The notes beneath the pieces are model-generated. The model was not told the DNA's origin. It made no database searches and saw only the letters and a program-made list of their open reading frames with translations. The position numbers were made by a program, and so were the translations under genes. 29,829 nt of DNA from JBEKYD01 sp049509915 (GTDB lineage Bacteria; Acidobacteriota; Terriglobia; Bryobacterales; Bryobacteraceae): NCBI GenBank assembly GCA_049509915.1, contig JBEKZL010000092.1, positions 1 to 29,829 of the forward strand. Reading direction: 5' to 3'. Numbering within the stretch: the first letter of the stretch is position 1; each line of letters begins with the position of its first letter. Positions 8,901-16,900 of this stretch are shown one piece after another.

Positions 8901-9338
8901 ATCAATGCCAATTTCCGCGTGGTGTTCCAATCGCTGTTCGGCGGCGGTACGGGTGAAATGCGCCTGACCGACCAGGAGAACCTGGCCGAATCGGGCATCG
9001 ATATCGTGTGCTCGCCTCCCGGCAAACGGCTGCAGAACGTGCTGCTGCTATCGGGCGGCGAGAAAGCCCTGGCGGCGATGGCGCTGCTGATGGCCATCTT
9101 CAAGTACCAGCCCAGCCCGTTCTGCGTGATGGACGAAGTAGACGCGCCGCTGGACGAGGTGAACGTGACCCGCCTGGCCAAGCTGCTGGGAGAGATGTCG
9201 GCGCAGACCCAGTTCATCGTGATCACCCACTCCAAGCGCACCATGGAGAGCGCCGAAGCGCTGTATGGCGTGACCATGCAGGAGCCGGGAGTGTCGCGGC
9301 TGGTCTCGGTAAGGCTGAACGCGGAAGCGGCGGCGTAG
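5958..9338 (+). CDS. smc: SMC chromosome condensation protein, main part without Walker A (frameshifted gene)
   Basis: 1126 residues from the ATG at 5958 (MTLVDPEIYQEG). It continues the SMC head (RRLYRSGESEYLVDGRLARL, MGTGLGPESYAIIEQGRIGQ, SSKPQDRRGIIEEAAGITKF). A long coiled coil follows (about 100-450), then the hinge (about 455-605, including GVLADFVEVDPLYEKPAEEF) and the return coiled coil to about 960. The C-terminal head has the ABC signature LLLSGGEKALAA (Ser1032) and Walker B CVMDEVDAPLD (Asp1059, Glu1060), then a THSKRTME switch motif. Together with the upstream fragment this would be a normal SMC of about 1210 residues. Without the missing segment and Walker A the protein should not hydrolyse ATP alone. 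Either a real lesion, a recent strain mutation or an assembly error. No scpA/scpB is adjacent. Confidence 0.88.
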   Translation: MTLVDPEIYQEGAPHKLQAVEGAPPNRAAEVTITRRLYRSGESEYLVDGRLARLRDIQELFMGTGLGPESYAIIEQGRIGQILSSKPQDRRGIIEEAAGITKFKTRKRLAEAKLESAKQNLARVYDILEEVNRQVNSLKRQAAKARRYGELKADLEARLRVVLAGKFRWLERDAAQTAIELNMAAAELKTLGEQVAEKERAHELARQACDEIEERLTGERQSLAGASVEAERTRGRLDAQVKESGAIEQRIGQQEKESQELGLRLEALEGEIAGHRAHLDALDGEISKARDRMLEINQQREALQAKTREREKSIEAGRQVILRLLGEASTLKNQLAQIDEYLASIDRETARSTREEQTAAAEIERLDGLKKQISATLAERQLELETVTGERRRTEQELGEKRGLAAELRLEIDGLKNEVSGIRARKESLEQVLSHRSYTTESVKRLFASLEKGKAGDLKPLGVLADFVEVDPLYEKPAEEFLHEELEYVVVENWLQAERGLDFLRAELEGRATFLVHPEPNGNGHGHLPEPAIGPETGIAARLSDSLRLTNGFKDRATDLLPRVSLCFLAEDRTSAQRLSVAYPHLYFLLTDGLCYHGHTVTGGRKTGAGPLAMKREARELAARLTAREAHLEGRLEQLAGFVQEILGLETELERLRSLQQAREKDRVALDHEMRKLGDELARAGSRLSVARLELERLRRDAEKSAEQRDRNRAAVEEKERRRAESEAVLEAERQELEKLEGQGATIGEDHAATRAALAALEERRRGESNAMSRLEQQSRETVQRRAALAQEIGRLGVERARLLADNIELDKKAQELAGEITALEVRVSEMAQQDAGMREALRAGDEDLKTLRLAVQLSQEKRSQVEVDLVRKQSELKFLDETSRKELGTPVEELGTDTETVPDIEAIAAAEQEAAEVRQRIEGLGAVNAAAMEEFEEAQQRQEFLSVQRQDLIDSIRDTEKAIQEIDTVSRQKFAEAFEAINANFRVVFQSLFGGGTGEMRLTDQENLAESGIDIVCSPPGKRLQNVLLLSGGEKALAAMALLMAIFKYQPSPFCVMDEVDAPLDEVNVTRLAKLLGEMSAQTQFIVITHSKRTMESAEALYGVTMQEPGVSRLVSVRLNAEAAA

Positions 9339-9521
9339 AGGGCTGTTGCGGAATAGGCCTTCGGCCTGTCGGTCCTGAGGCGGACCGCCTCCGCTGGGCG
9401 GCCGAGGCCAAGGAGAATCTCCCGAGGGAATTGCCGCATAGTTTCCGGCATTGGAGCTTGAACAAGTCTTTGGCGCGCTGGCATTCTATAACTTCCTCAG
9501 CGCCTATGACGGCGGCGTTGT
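9339..9521. repeat. Tight tandem hairpins downstream of smc
   Basis: Two perfect short hairpins follow the smc stop: AGGCC-TTC-GGCCT (9355-9367) and GAGGCG-GAC-CGCCTC (9377-9391). No T-run follows, so they are REP-like or a factor-dependent stop rather than an intrinsic terminator. The rest of this stretch holds no intact gene. Confidence 0.45.
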
Positions 9522-9753
9522 GGGTCCGATGTGCTGAAACTCGCGGCGGAATCCGGCCGGATTCTGGTCTCCCATGACCGCAAACCCATGCCCGCTCATT
9601 TGGCCAATTTTCTCCAGGCTGCAATCCAGTCCCGGCGTCATCATCGTATCCCAGGACCTCGATATTGGCACCGCTATCGATGATCTGCTGCTGATCTGGG
9701 CGGCGACGGCAGCCGCGGATTGGGTCGACCAGCTCGGCTACTTGCCGATCTGA
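9522..9753 (+). pseudogene. Remnant of a DUF5615 / PIN-like (Mut7-C type) toxin
   Basis: Two adjoining frames together read like the C-terminal two thirds of a DUF5615 PIN-like protein, the toxin half of a small toxin-antitoxin pair. From 9522 the frame gives GSDVLKLAAESGRILVSHDR then KPMPAHLANFLQAAIQS. After a shift near 9633 a second frame gives PGVIIVSQDLDIGTAIDD then LLLIWAATAAADWVDQLGYL and stops at TGA 9751-9753. The frames differ by two missing bases in a C-run. The N-terminal part with the first acidic residues and any antitoxin are not recognisable upstream. The SHDR motif carries a family acidic site. Almost certainly inactive. Confidence 0.7.
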
Positions 9754-9878
9754 TGGATTGAAAGGGAGGCGGCCGAAATCCTTCAGCGAATTGAAGTAAT
9801 AACCGGGAGTGTCCGGTTGCGGCAGACTCCGAGCGGATCGTCTTGGGCAAGAGCGCCAGTCTGAATTGACCGCCAATC
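9754..9878. other. Non-coding gap
   Basis: About 125 bp between the toxin remnant and the stop of the minus-strand membrane protein gene. No gene or clear terminator was recognised. Confidence 0.4.
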
Positions 9879-11477
9879 TCAAGGTCGAGGTTCCGGCCTG
9901 GTCCGGTACACGGTGAAGCGCGTGTTCTCGAAAACCGGCGCTCCGGGCAACCGATCGGGTGAAGCCAGGACCACGTATTGAATCCCCAGCGAGTTGCACT
10001 GGGCGAGATCGGCCGGGCGGCCCATGGTCTGCTGCCAGCGAAGCCACCACTGGGCGGCGAAGTGGGGCAGGAAATTCACTTGGCCGCCGCCTTTCCAGTC
10101 GACGTAGACGGCGCGCAGGGCTTCGGCGCGGAAGATGCCGGGATAGGGAACTTTGCGCGCGTCCGGAAACGCGAATACCGCATCGGACGGGGTGGCGGAT
10201 CGCGCCCAGGCGGCCAGTTGCTCCAGTTCGGGAGTGTGCAAGCGCGGATAATTTACCACCTGTCCCCAGCCGGGAATCACGAAAAAACCGGCGGTTGCCG
10301 CAACGGCAGGCGCCCATCTCCAGGTTTGCCGCCCGGCCAGCCAGACCAGGCCGGCGCTAAGCGCAGCCAGCCCGGCCACAACCAAAACGTGCTGCCATGG
10401 CCACGTCCGGGTGAGCACATTCTGCGCCGGCAGCGCAAACGCCGCGGCCAGCCAGGCGACCGATTCCAGCATGGAACCGCGCCGCGCCGAGCGAATGCCG
10501 GCAACGGCCGCGAACAATTGCGCCGCCAGAGCCGTCCACAACAGGTTGCGCATGGGTTGCAACTCGGGGAGGAACGCCCAGCCCGCCCATTCCAGCAAGA
10601 GCCAGGAAACCGGCATGCTCAGAATCCCGAGGGCAGCCAAAGTTATCAGCAAGCCGCCAGCAGCCTGCCGGCGTAACCGCAGCCACCCACCGCAGGCGAT
10701 CCCGAACACCAGCAGCCAGTGCAGGATCAGGCTCGCGCCCCACGTCGAAATCCAGTTGTAAGCCGCGCGCATGCGGAGCAACCGCTGGTCAGCGGGCGTG
10801 AGGGTGCGGAAGAACCCGGCGGCGGCGCCCTGGGATTGAAACCCGGCCGAAATGACGACTAGCACGAACCCGGCCAGCATCGGGAGACAACTGCGAAGAT
10901 CGCGCCGGCGCCAGGCCAGCAAGCCTAGCAGGAGGCAAAACGGCAGGGCCGAAGGGGGGTGGTAAATCAAGCCGATGGCGCCTAGGATGGCGGCGGCGCG
11001 CGGCCGCCCGGCAGACGCCAGCCCGAGCCCGCACATGACCAAGGGATAGGCTATCGCGCGCGGCGACGGCTCGTATTCGAAGGTCAGCACCTCCGGTCCG
11101 GTAATGCCGGCGCCGAGCGAGACGATAGCCGCCGCCAGCAGCGACAAGCCCGCTTGTCCTTCGAGCAGGCTCAGGGCCAGCAGGTAAAGCCCCCAAATCC
11201 CCAGTGCCCGAGCTACAAACTGCTGGCCGGCCAGGACTTCGTGGAAGCCCAGGCCGGTGACCCGGCGGGCCGCCAGCGCGATCTCATCGTAGAGGGTGAA
11301 GGCCACGTGCGATTCGGCCACCAGAATGTCGGCCGCCAGCACGCGCGGGTCGCGCTCGTGCTCCATGATGGCGACATAGATCTGGGTATCCTGCTGCAAC
11401 CAGGTGTGGCCCGGAAACCGGAAGAAACTGAGCAACGAAAGGGCGCCGACGGCCGCGGCAATCCCGGCTTGCCTCAT
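9879..11477 (-). CDS. Polytopic membrane protein of unknown function
   Basis: 532 residues with roughly eleven or twelve hydrophobic segments (for example AAAVGALSLLSFF, ALGIWGLYLLALSLL, LLAAAIVSLGAGI, MLAGFVLVVISAGF, VLVVAGLAALSAGLVWLAG). A soluble C-terminal part from about 430 contains RYPRLHTPELE-like and DAVFAFPDARKVPYPGIFR sequences. The acidic segment after TM1 (WLQQDTQIYVAI...) and a periplasmic C-domain resemble the layout of GT-C-like or Wzy-like membrane enzymes, but I cannot assign it. The start is the ATG at 11477, which overlaps the TGA of the upstream TPR gene (ATGA), rather than the TTG at 11513. This is translational coupling, so it is the last gene of a three-gene operon with the TPR protein and MFS transporter. 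Confidence 0.85.
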   Translation of the reverse strand: MRQAGIAAAVGALSLLSFFRFPGHTWLQQDTQIYVAIMEHERDPRVLAADILVAESHVAFTLYDEIALAARRVTGLGFHEVLAGQQFVARALGIWGLYLLALSLLEGQAGLSLLAAAIVSLGAGITGPEVLTFEYEPSPRAIAYPLVMCGLGLASAGRPRAAAILGAIGLIYHPPSALPFCLLLGLLAWRRRDLRSCLPMLAGFVLVVISAGFQSQGAAAGFFRTLTPADQRLLRMRAAYNWISTWGASLILHWLLVFGIACGGWLRLRRQAAGGLLITLAALGILSMPVSWLLLEWAGWAFLPELQPMRNLLWTALAAQLFAAVAGIRSARRGSMLESVAWLAAAFALPAQNVLTRTWPWQHVLVVAGLAALSAGLVWLAGRQTWRWAPAVAATAGFFVIPGWGQVVNYPRLHTPELEQLAAWARSATPSDAVFAFPDARKVPYPGIFRAEALRAVYVDWKGGGQVNFLPHFAAQWWLRWQQTMGRPADLAQCNSLGIQYVVLASPDRLPGAPVFENTRFTVYRTRPEPRP

Positions 11478-12145
11478 TTGGCCGGCGTCTTCGACAGTTG
11501 TTGTTTCACCCAAAGGCTGTTGGGATTGAGCGCCAGGGATTTTTCGAACGCCTGGCGGGCTTCGGCGTCTTTGTTTTCTTTACGCAGGCTGAGGCCCAGC
11601 CACAAATAGGCCTCGGCGTTGCGGGAATCGAGATCGATGGCTTTGCGGAAATCGACCACGGCCGATTCCAGGCCGCCGCCTAGTTGGGGCGGCAGGTAGT
11701 AGTTGCCTACCCCCCGTGCTACGTAGACCATGGAGGAGTTGGGGGCGCGCGCGACAGCCTTCGCAATCGCGTCTTTGGCCCGGGGGCCATAGGTCAGCCC
11801 ACTCATCAGGTCGGTGATGGCCTGCCCGCAGAGCGTGCCCAACACGCGGTAGTTTTCGGCGTCGTCGGGTTTCAGGGCCACGGCTCTTTCGGCGGCCTTG
11901 ATACCCACTTCGGCGGCTTGCCGGGCGGCCTTCTTGTCGCGCAGTTCCTGATCCACTTCGGCAAGATACGATGCAGCCATGGCGCAGCGGTATTGGGCCG
12001 CGGCATCGTTAGGAGCCTTGGCCGCGGCGGCATCCGTTTCGCGGACGAACCTTTCGAGCGAGGGCCGGTCCTGGCGGTCGCGAGCCGTTTCGAGCGGCGT
12101 TGCGCCCTGAACGAAGAATCCGGCGATGACGAGTTCGAGCACCAT
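11474..12145 (-). CDS. Exported TPR-repeat protein
   Basis: 223 residues. A short hydrophobic N-terminus (MVLELVIAGFFVQGAT) looks like a signal sequence or signal anchor. TPR-like helical pairs follow: DAAAQYRCAMAASYLAEVDQ (about 45-65), KAAERAVALKPDDAENYRVL (about 87-106), and a canonical pair near the C-terminus (NAEAYLWLGLSLRKENKDAE, then QAFEKSLALNPNSLWVKQQL). ATG at 12145 has AGGAAG close upstream. It begins 18 nt after the MFS gene and overlaps the membrane protein gene by 4 nt, so all three are likely co-transcribed. A periplasmic scaffold role for the membrane partner is an inference. Confidence 0.85.
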   Translation of the reverse strand: MVLELVIAGFFVQGATPLETARDRQDRPSLERFVRETDAAAAKAPNDAAAQYRCAMAASYLAEVDQELRDKKAARQAAEVGIKAAERAVALKPDDAENYRVLGTLCGQAITDLMSGLTYGPRAKDAIAKAVARAPNSSMVYVARGVGNYYLPPQLGGGLESAVVDFRKAIDLDSRNAEAYLWLGLSLRKENKDAEARQAFEKSLALNPNSLWVKQQLSKTPAK

Positions 12146-12163
12146 CTTCCTAACTCTACCCGA

Positions 12164-13399
12164 TCAGAGGGCTGCCACTTTACGCTGGGCCGTCAAGAAA
12201 TAGATGCCCAGCACCACCAGCAGCGCTCCATCCATGGCCAGCACCACCGGCGCCGTATATCTTGGGACGAGCACTCCGGTCACCAGGTTCCCCATCGGCA
12301 TTCCGCCCCGAAAGGCGAAATTATACGCACTCACCACCCGGCCGCGCATTTCGTTGGTGGCGATTAACTGCACCAGCGAGGTGACCATGGTGAAAACTCC
12401 AACGGTGGAAGCACCGCAAATAAACAAAACGACGAAACTGAGCGGCAACAGTTTCGACAGAGCAAAGCCCCCGATGGCCGCGCCCAGGATGATTAGCATA
12501 ATCAAAGCGGCCCTGCCCTTTTGGCGAATCTGTCCCAGCCACGCCACCATCAGAGCCCCCGCCACCGAACCGACCCCTACCACCGACACAAAAGTGGTGA
12601 ACGTTTCGGGACCGCGGTGAAACACGTCCCTGGCGAACACCGGCAGAAAGGTGCGCATCGGGACGGCCAGGAATGTCATGCAAAAAGCCAGCACCATCAG
12701 CGCCACCATGCCGTCCCGCTCGCGGATGAAGCGGAACCCTTGTTTCATGCTCGACAGGATCGATTCACCGGTTTTCTCGGGGAGAAATCGAACCGTCAAT
12801 ATCGACAGCGAAATAATCGGCGCGAAGAAAGAAACTCCGTTGAGGCCGAAGCACCAGGCGTCGCCCAACTTGACCATGGCGATGCCGCCCAAGGTGGGGC
12901 CAATGATGGTGGCGAGATTGAATTGGATGGAGTTCAGCGCGATGGCATTGGGCATGTCCTCTTTGCGGACCAGGGTGGGAATCAACGCCGAGTAGGCCGG
13001 CCCGCCAAATGCCTGGGCGAAACCCGAAACGAACGACAGCATCAGAATTTGCCACACCTGGACCAGATGCAGCAGCACCAGCGCCGTCAGGATAAACGCG
13101 CTGCCCATCTGCACCCATTGCGATGCCATCAGCATCTTACGGCGCTCGAAACGGTCCGCCAGCACCCCACCGAACAGCGAAAACAGAAAGATCGGGATGC
13201 CCCCCAGAAAGGTATCGAGGCCCAGCAGAAAAGCCGAATGGGAGAGCTCGTAGACCAGCCAGGCCTGGGCCACGATCTGCATCCAGGTGCCGATCGTGGA
13301 GGTGCACGCGCCAATCCACATCACGCGAAAATCGCGGTATTCAAAGGCCTTGAAGACGCGGCGGAACTGGGCGGTGGAATTCTGTAGGGAGGCTGCCAA
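12164..13399 (-). CDS. MFS transporter, MFS_3 (EntS-like) family
   Basis: 411 residues, about twelve transmembrane segments. The N-terminal signature FKAFEYRDFRVMWIGACTST and motif A GGVLADRFERRKML (about 77-90) place it in the MFS_3/EntS-like group of exporters. QAFGGPAYSALIPTLVRKED is the family's conserved TM4-TM5 region. The substrate is unknown; relatives export siderophores or macrolides. The only in-frame start is TTG at 13399. TGC-TACAAT lies 6 nt before it, which supports the TTG start and a leaderless message. First gene of the operon with the TPR and membrane protein genes. Confidence 0.92.
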   Translation of the reverse strand: MAASLQNSTAQFRRVFKAFEYRDFRVMWIGACTSTIGTWMQIVAQAWLVYELSHSAFLLGLDTFLGGIPIFLFSLFGGVLADRFERRKMLMASQWVQMGSAFILTALVLLHLVQVWQILMLSFVSGFAQAFGGPAYSALIPTLVRKEDMPNAIALNSIQFNLATIIGPTLGGIAMVKLGDAWCFGLNGVSFFAPIISLSILTVRFLPEKTGESILSSMKQGFRFIRERDGMVALMVLAFCMTFLAVPMRTFLPVFARDVFHRGPETFTTFVSVVGVGSVAGALMVAWLGQIRQKGRAALIMLIILGAAIGGFALSKLLPLSFVVLFICGASTVGVFTMVTSLVQLIATNEMRGRVVSAYNFAFRGGMPMGNLVTGVLVPRYTAPVVLAMDGALLVVLGIYFLTAQRKVAAL

Positions 13400-13405
13400 A
13401 TTGGG

Positions 13406-13414
13406 ATTGTAGCA
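13406..13414 (-). promoter_or_regulatory. Extended -10 promoter for the MFS operon, leaderless type
   Basis: On the minus strand TGC-TACAAT ends exactly 6 nt before the TTG at 13399, the same layout as for the MerR-TPR gene. No -35 box is evident. Confidence 0.55.
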
Positions 13415-13496
13415 GCCGGAGGGAGCCGGTGTGGCGTCCGGCTGGCCGGCAACTGATCGCTTCTTTACCTTTTAGCTGAATTATTCAATTCGGATC

Positions 13497-13525
13497 TTGA
13501 CGAATTCACGGATTCACCCTATAAT
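13497..13525 (+). promoter_or_regulatory. Strong sigma70-type promoter of the receptor/sulfur operon
   Basis: TTGACG (13497-13502), exactly 17 bp, then TATAAT (13520-13525). The expected start is near 13532. An 8-bp palindrome ATGTACAT (13528-13535) is centred on it and could be an operator. Confidence 0.8.
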
Positions 13526-13610
13526 CCATGTACATAGTAGACAAATCACCGTGAGGCGTCGGTTCGTGGCTGCTGGCCCGGCGCTGCTCACTATTCTCGG
13601 TCGAGTAGAA

Positions 13611-13766
13611 GTTGGAGGATTGAGCGTGATTCGGAAGTTCGATTCGTATTCCGATCCGGCGATGACATCGTCAGCGTGGTTTTCCTCGTTGGCTGTCCAC
13701 CGGTTTCCCGACATGGAAGACGCGCGTAGTTTCGGATTGCCCCGCCGCTGTTGTTGTTGCCTCTAG
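13611..13766 (+). CDS. 46-residue leader peptide ending in four consecutive cysteines, with its ribosome-binding site
   Basis: Coding part is GTG 13626 to TAG 13764-13766; GGAGG (13614-13618) lies 7 nt before the GTG. The peptide has no domain and ends MEDARSFGLPRRCCCCL, with the Cys codons TGT-TGT-TGT-TGC at 13749-13760. It sits inside the roughly 420-nt leader of an operon that contains two YeeE/YedE sulfur-transport genes. Polycysteine upstream ORFs that control sulfur-assimilation genes by ribosome behaviour on Cys codons are known from mycobacteria; the same role here is an inference. Shorter in-frame starts (ATG 13662, ATG 13713) exist but have no good ribosome-binding site. The product is probably not functional as a protein. 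Confidence 0.75.
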   Translation, partial: VGGLSVIRKFDSYSDPAMTSSAWFSSLAVHRFPDMEDARSFGLPRRCCCCL

Positions 13767-13951
13767 TGTCGTTCCTTAGCGCTAGGTACTCCCTAGCACT
13801 CTTCCACTAAGTGAATCGTGCAGTTAGCGGATTCTCGATCAACCGGTCGGGACTGGTGTCTGTGCTTTCCCAGTGAGCGAGTCATTGCTCTCGCCGAGGC
13901 CGGAAGGCGGACTTATACCGCCGAATTTGTGGTTACTGAAAGGAGACATAT
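13764..13951 (+). promoter_or_regulatory. Leader RNA with alternative hairpins (possible attenuator)
   Basis: After the leader ORF: hairpin GCTAGG-tactc-CCTAGC (13781-13797), flanked by TAGTG (13764-13768, overlapping the leader stop) which can pair instead with CACTA (13805-13809). Next come GCGAG/CTCGC near 13877-13894 and GGCGG-acttata-CCGCC (13906-13922). CTTT/CAGT (13865-13874) can pair with ACTGAAAG (13935-13942), partly covering the receptor ribosome-binding site AGGAG (13941-13945). There is no T-run, so control would be translational or Rho-dependent. Confidence 0.4.
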
Positions 13952-16900
13952 ATGAGGTTATTTGTTTCTATCCTACTCGTCTTCGGTTTGGCATTGGCGC
14001 AATCGTTTCAAGGCTCCTTGCGCGGGCGGGTTCTGGATCCCAAAGGCGCTACGGCGCCAGCGGCGACGATCACGTTGATTGACGAAGGTACATCGGTCCG
14101 GCGGCAAACAATCACCAACGAGCAAGGTGAGTATACCTTCGCGGCACTGACGCCTTCCACTTACGCTGTAACGGTCGAAGCGGCGGGATTCAGGCGGATC
14201 GAGCAGCGCGGTGTCACCGTCGCGACTCAGGCGGAGGCAATTCTCGATTTCAAGCTGGAACTGGGGCAGGTCACCGAAGAGGTCGACGTCACGGCCGAAG
14301 CGCCGCCGCTCGAAACGGGTGACGCGTCGACGGGTCAGTTGATCGACAGCCAGAAGATCACCGACCTCCCGCTTCTGGGGCGCAATCCGTTTTTCACGGC
14401 GAAGCTGGCCCAGACGGTCGTGTTCACTAATAATCCGAAATTCGCTCGCATGCAGGATCAGAACGGGAATTCGCAGGTGTCTATCGCCGGCGGCCCGCTG
14501 CGAACCAACAACTACCTGATCGATGGCATCTCGATCACCGATTCGAACAATCGAGCCGTCATTCTCCCCTCTCCGGAAGCCGTTCAGGAGCTGAAGCTTC
14601 AGGCGAGCACCTACGATGCCGAGGTAAGCCGCACTGGCGGGGGAAATTTCAATACGCTGCTGCGGTCGGGTACCAATGAGATTCACGGCAGCGCGGTCGG
14701 CCACATCCGCGAGACAGATTGGCTGGCCAACAACTTCTTCGCGAATCGCGCCGGGCAACCCATCGCGAACCAGCCGTTCCGGGATTGGGCAGGCTCGCTC
14801 GGCGGTCCGGTCTTCATTCCCAAGCTTTACGACGGCAACAAGACCTTCTTCTTTATCACCACCGAGTCCTACCGGCAGCACGACGGTTCCACCACCGTGC
14901 TTTCCGTGCCCACCGCGCTGGAGCGTGCGGGAGACTTCTCGCAGAGCCTGGCTAAGAACGGCTCCCAACAAGTGATCTACGATCCGCTGACCACCAACCT
15001 CACCACCGGCACGCGCCAACCCTTTCCCGGAAACGTGATTCCCGCCGGCCGTATCAGCAGCGTCGGCTCGGCGCTAGCCTCCTACTATCCCAATCCGAAC
15101 GCGGCGACTGCCTACTACGGGGCCCCCAACTACAACTTCACCGGCGGTTATCCGAATCGCGGCGACCAGAAAACATTTAAGGCGGATCGCGAATTCACTT
15201 CCTGGCTGCGGGCATCGGGGTCTTATATCCATCAAAAGACCTTCGAAGTGGACGCTCCGTCGGACATTTTTCCCAACGCGGCATCTCCCAGCCAGACTTA
15301 TTGCTGTGATCGAAAGATCGATGCCACCGAAGCCAATGCCACGGTGACGGCAACCCCCAGCACGGTGATCGCGATTCGTTGGGGATTCAACCGATTTTAT
15401 TCGAAGAGCACGCAGGAGAGCGCGGGCTTCAACCTGGCTTCGCTGGGATTGCCGGAATCGCTTGTGAGTGTCACTCCCAATCCGGCGTTTCCCGCCATCA
15501 CCATGGCGGACGTCAGCAGCTATGGAGGCGGGGGAACCAATCAGGATGTCTTCTACTCGCGTAACTTCAATAGCACGATCTCCAAATTCGTGGGCAAGCA
15601 CAGCTTGAAGGCGGGCTTCGATTTCCGCACCCTTCACGATTTTGGCACGCCCGCCTCGGGTCCCATCAGTTTGGGTTTTTCCACGGTCTTCACTCAAGCC
15701 TCGGCCCAATCCTCCACCACCGGAACGGGGGCCAGCCTGGCGACCATGCTGTTGGGCTATCCCACTAGTGGCAGCATGAGCATCGTCACCGGCTTCGACG
15801 ACTTCCTACGCTACTACGGAGGATTCGTTCAGGACGATTATCGCATCACGCCCAAACTCACGCTGAACTTCGGAATCCGGCTCGAATACGAGTCGGGCAT
15901 CGAAGAGAAGAACAACAAATTGATTGTCGGCTTCAACCCCACCGCGGTCAATCCCTTGTCGCAAGCGGTCTCGAGCCCGCAGGTCTTCGGCGCGGTGCAA
16001 TATGCCGGCGTCGGCGGCAACCCTACCCAAACCGGCGCCGCGCTTTCGGTCAAACCGGCGCCGCGGTTTGGCTTCGCCTACCAGGTGAACCGGAACACAG
16101 TGGTGCGCGGAGGGTATGGCATCTTCTGGGCGCCCACGTTCTTCAGTTTTCAAAATACCATCGGGTATTCGCAGACCACCTCCATCGTCACCTCGACCAA
16201 CGGCAACTTCACTCCCGCCGCCTCGCTTGCGGACCCTTATCCGACCGGCCTCATCCAGCCTAGCGGAAACTCACTGGGCGCGCTCTCGGGGATCGGCCAG
16301 GCGATCACCATTCCCGACCCGAAAACGCAATCGGCGGGCTACGTGCAGGAGTACTCGCTCGAAGTACAAAGGCAGGCGCCAGGTGGAATTGTACTTACCC
16401 TGGGAACCTTGGGATCGCACTCACTTCACCTGATCGAGAGCGGGCAGAACATCGACCAGCTCAACCCGAATTATTTCTCACTCGGGTCAGCCCTCAGCCA
16501 GAGCGTTGCAAATCCGTTCTATAACAACGGCGGCGTGGGGAGTATAGCTAACTCGACCGTAAGCCGGGCGCAATTGTTGATGCCATTCCCGCAGTACACT
16601 TCGGTAACGCTGTCCACCGCGGACACGGCCGATGCCCGTTACTATTCCTTTTACTTTCGGGCCGAGCGCCGTTTCGCGAGAGGGATCGGCGTGCTGGCAT
16701 CCTACGCGTGGTCGCGCAGCAACGACAACGTAATCGGGTTGAACCTCGCCGGGACCAGCCAGATCGCTTCCGTCGCCGGCGCACAGAGCGCGTACAACCT
16801 GAACGGTGAATGGAGCCTGTCCACGCAGGATGTGCCCAATCGCTTCACCACGGCGGTCACTTATGAACTGCCGTTCGGAAGAGGCAAGCCGTTTCTCAAC

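Noticed and set aside
5628..8930. Minus-strand frames of 300-390 residues (5628-6791, 6921-7850, 8013-8930) opposite smc
   Set aside because: No domains; Phe/Leu/Gln-rich composition is the mirror of the SMC coiled coil.
9223..10317. 364-residue minus-strand frame across the smc end and the membrane protein gene
   Set aside because: It crosses smc, the toxin remnant and the real membrane-protein frame; no family features.
13497..13766. 89-residue reading of the leader ORF
   Set aside because: It would start inside the -35 box, upstream of transcription. The GTG at 13626 with GGAGG is the supported start.
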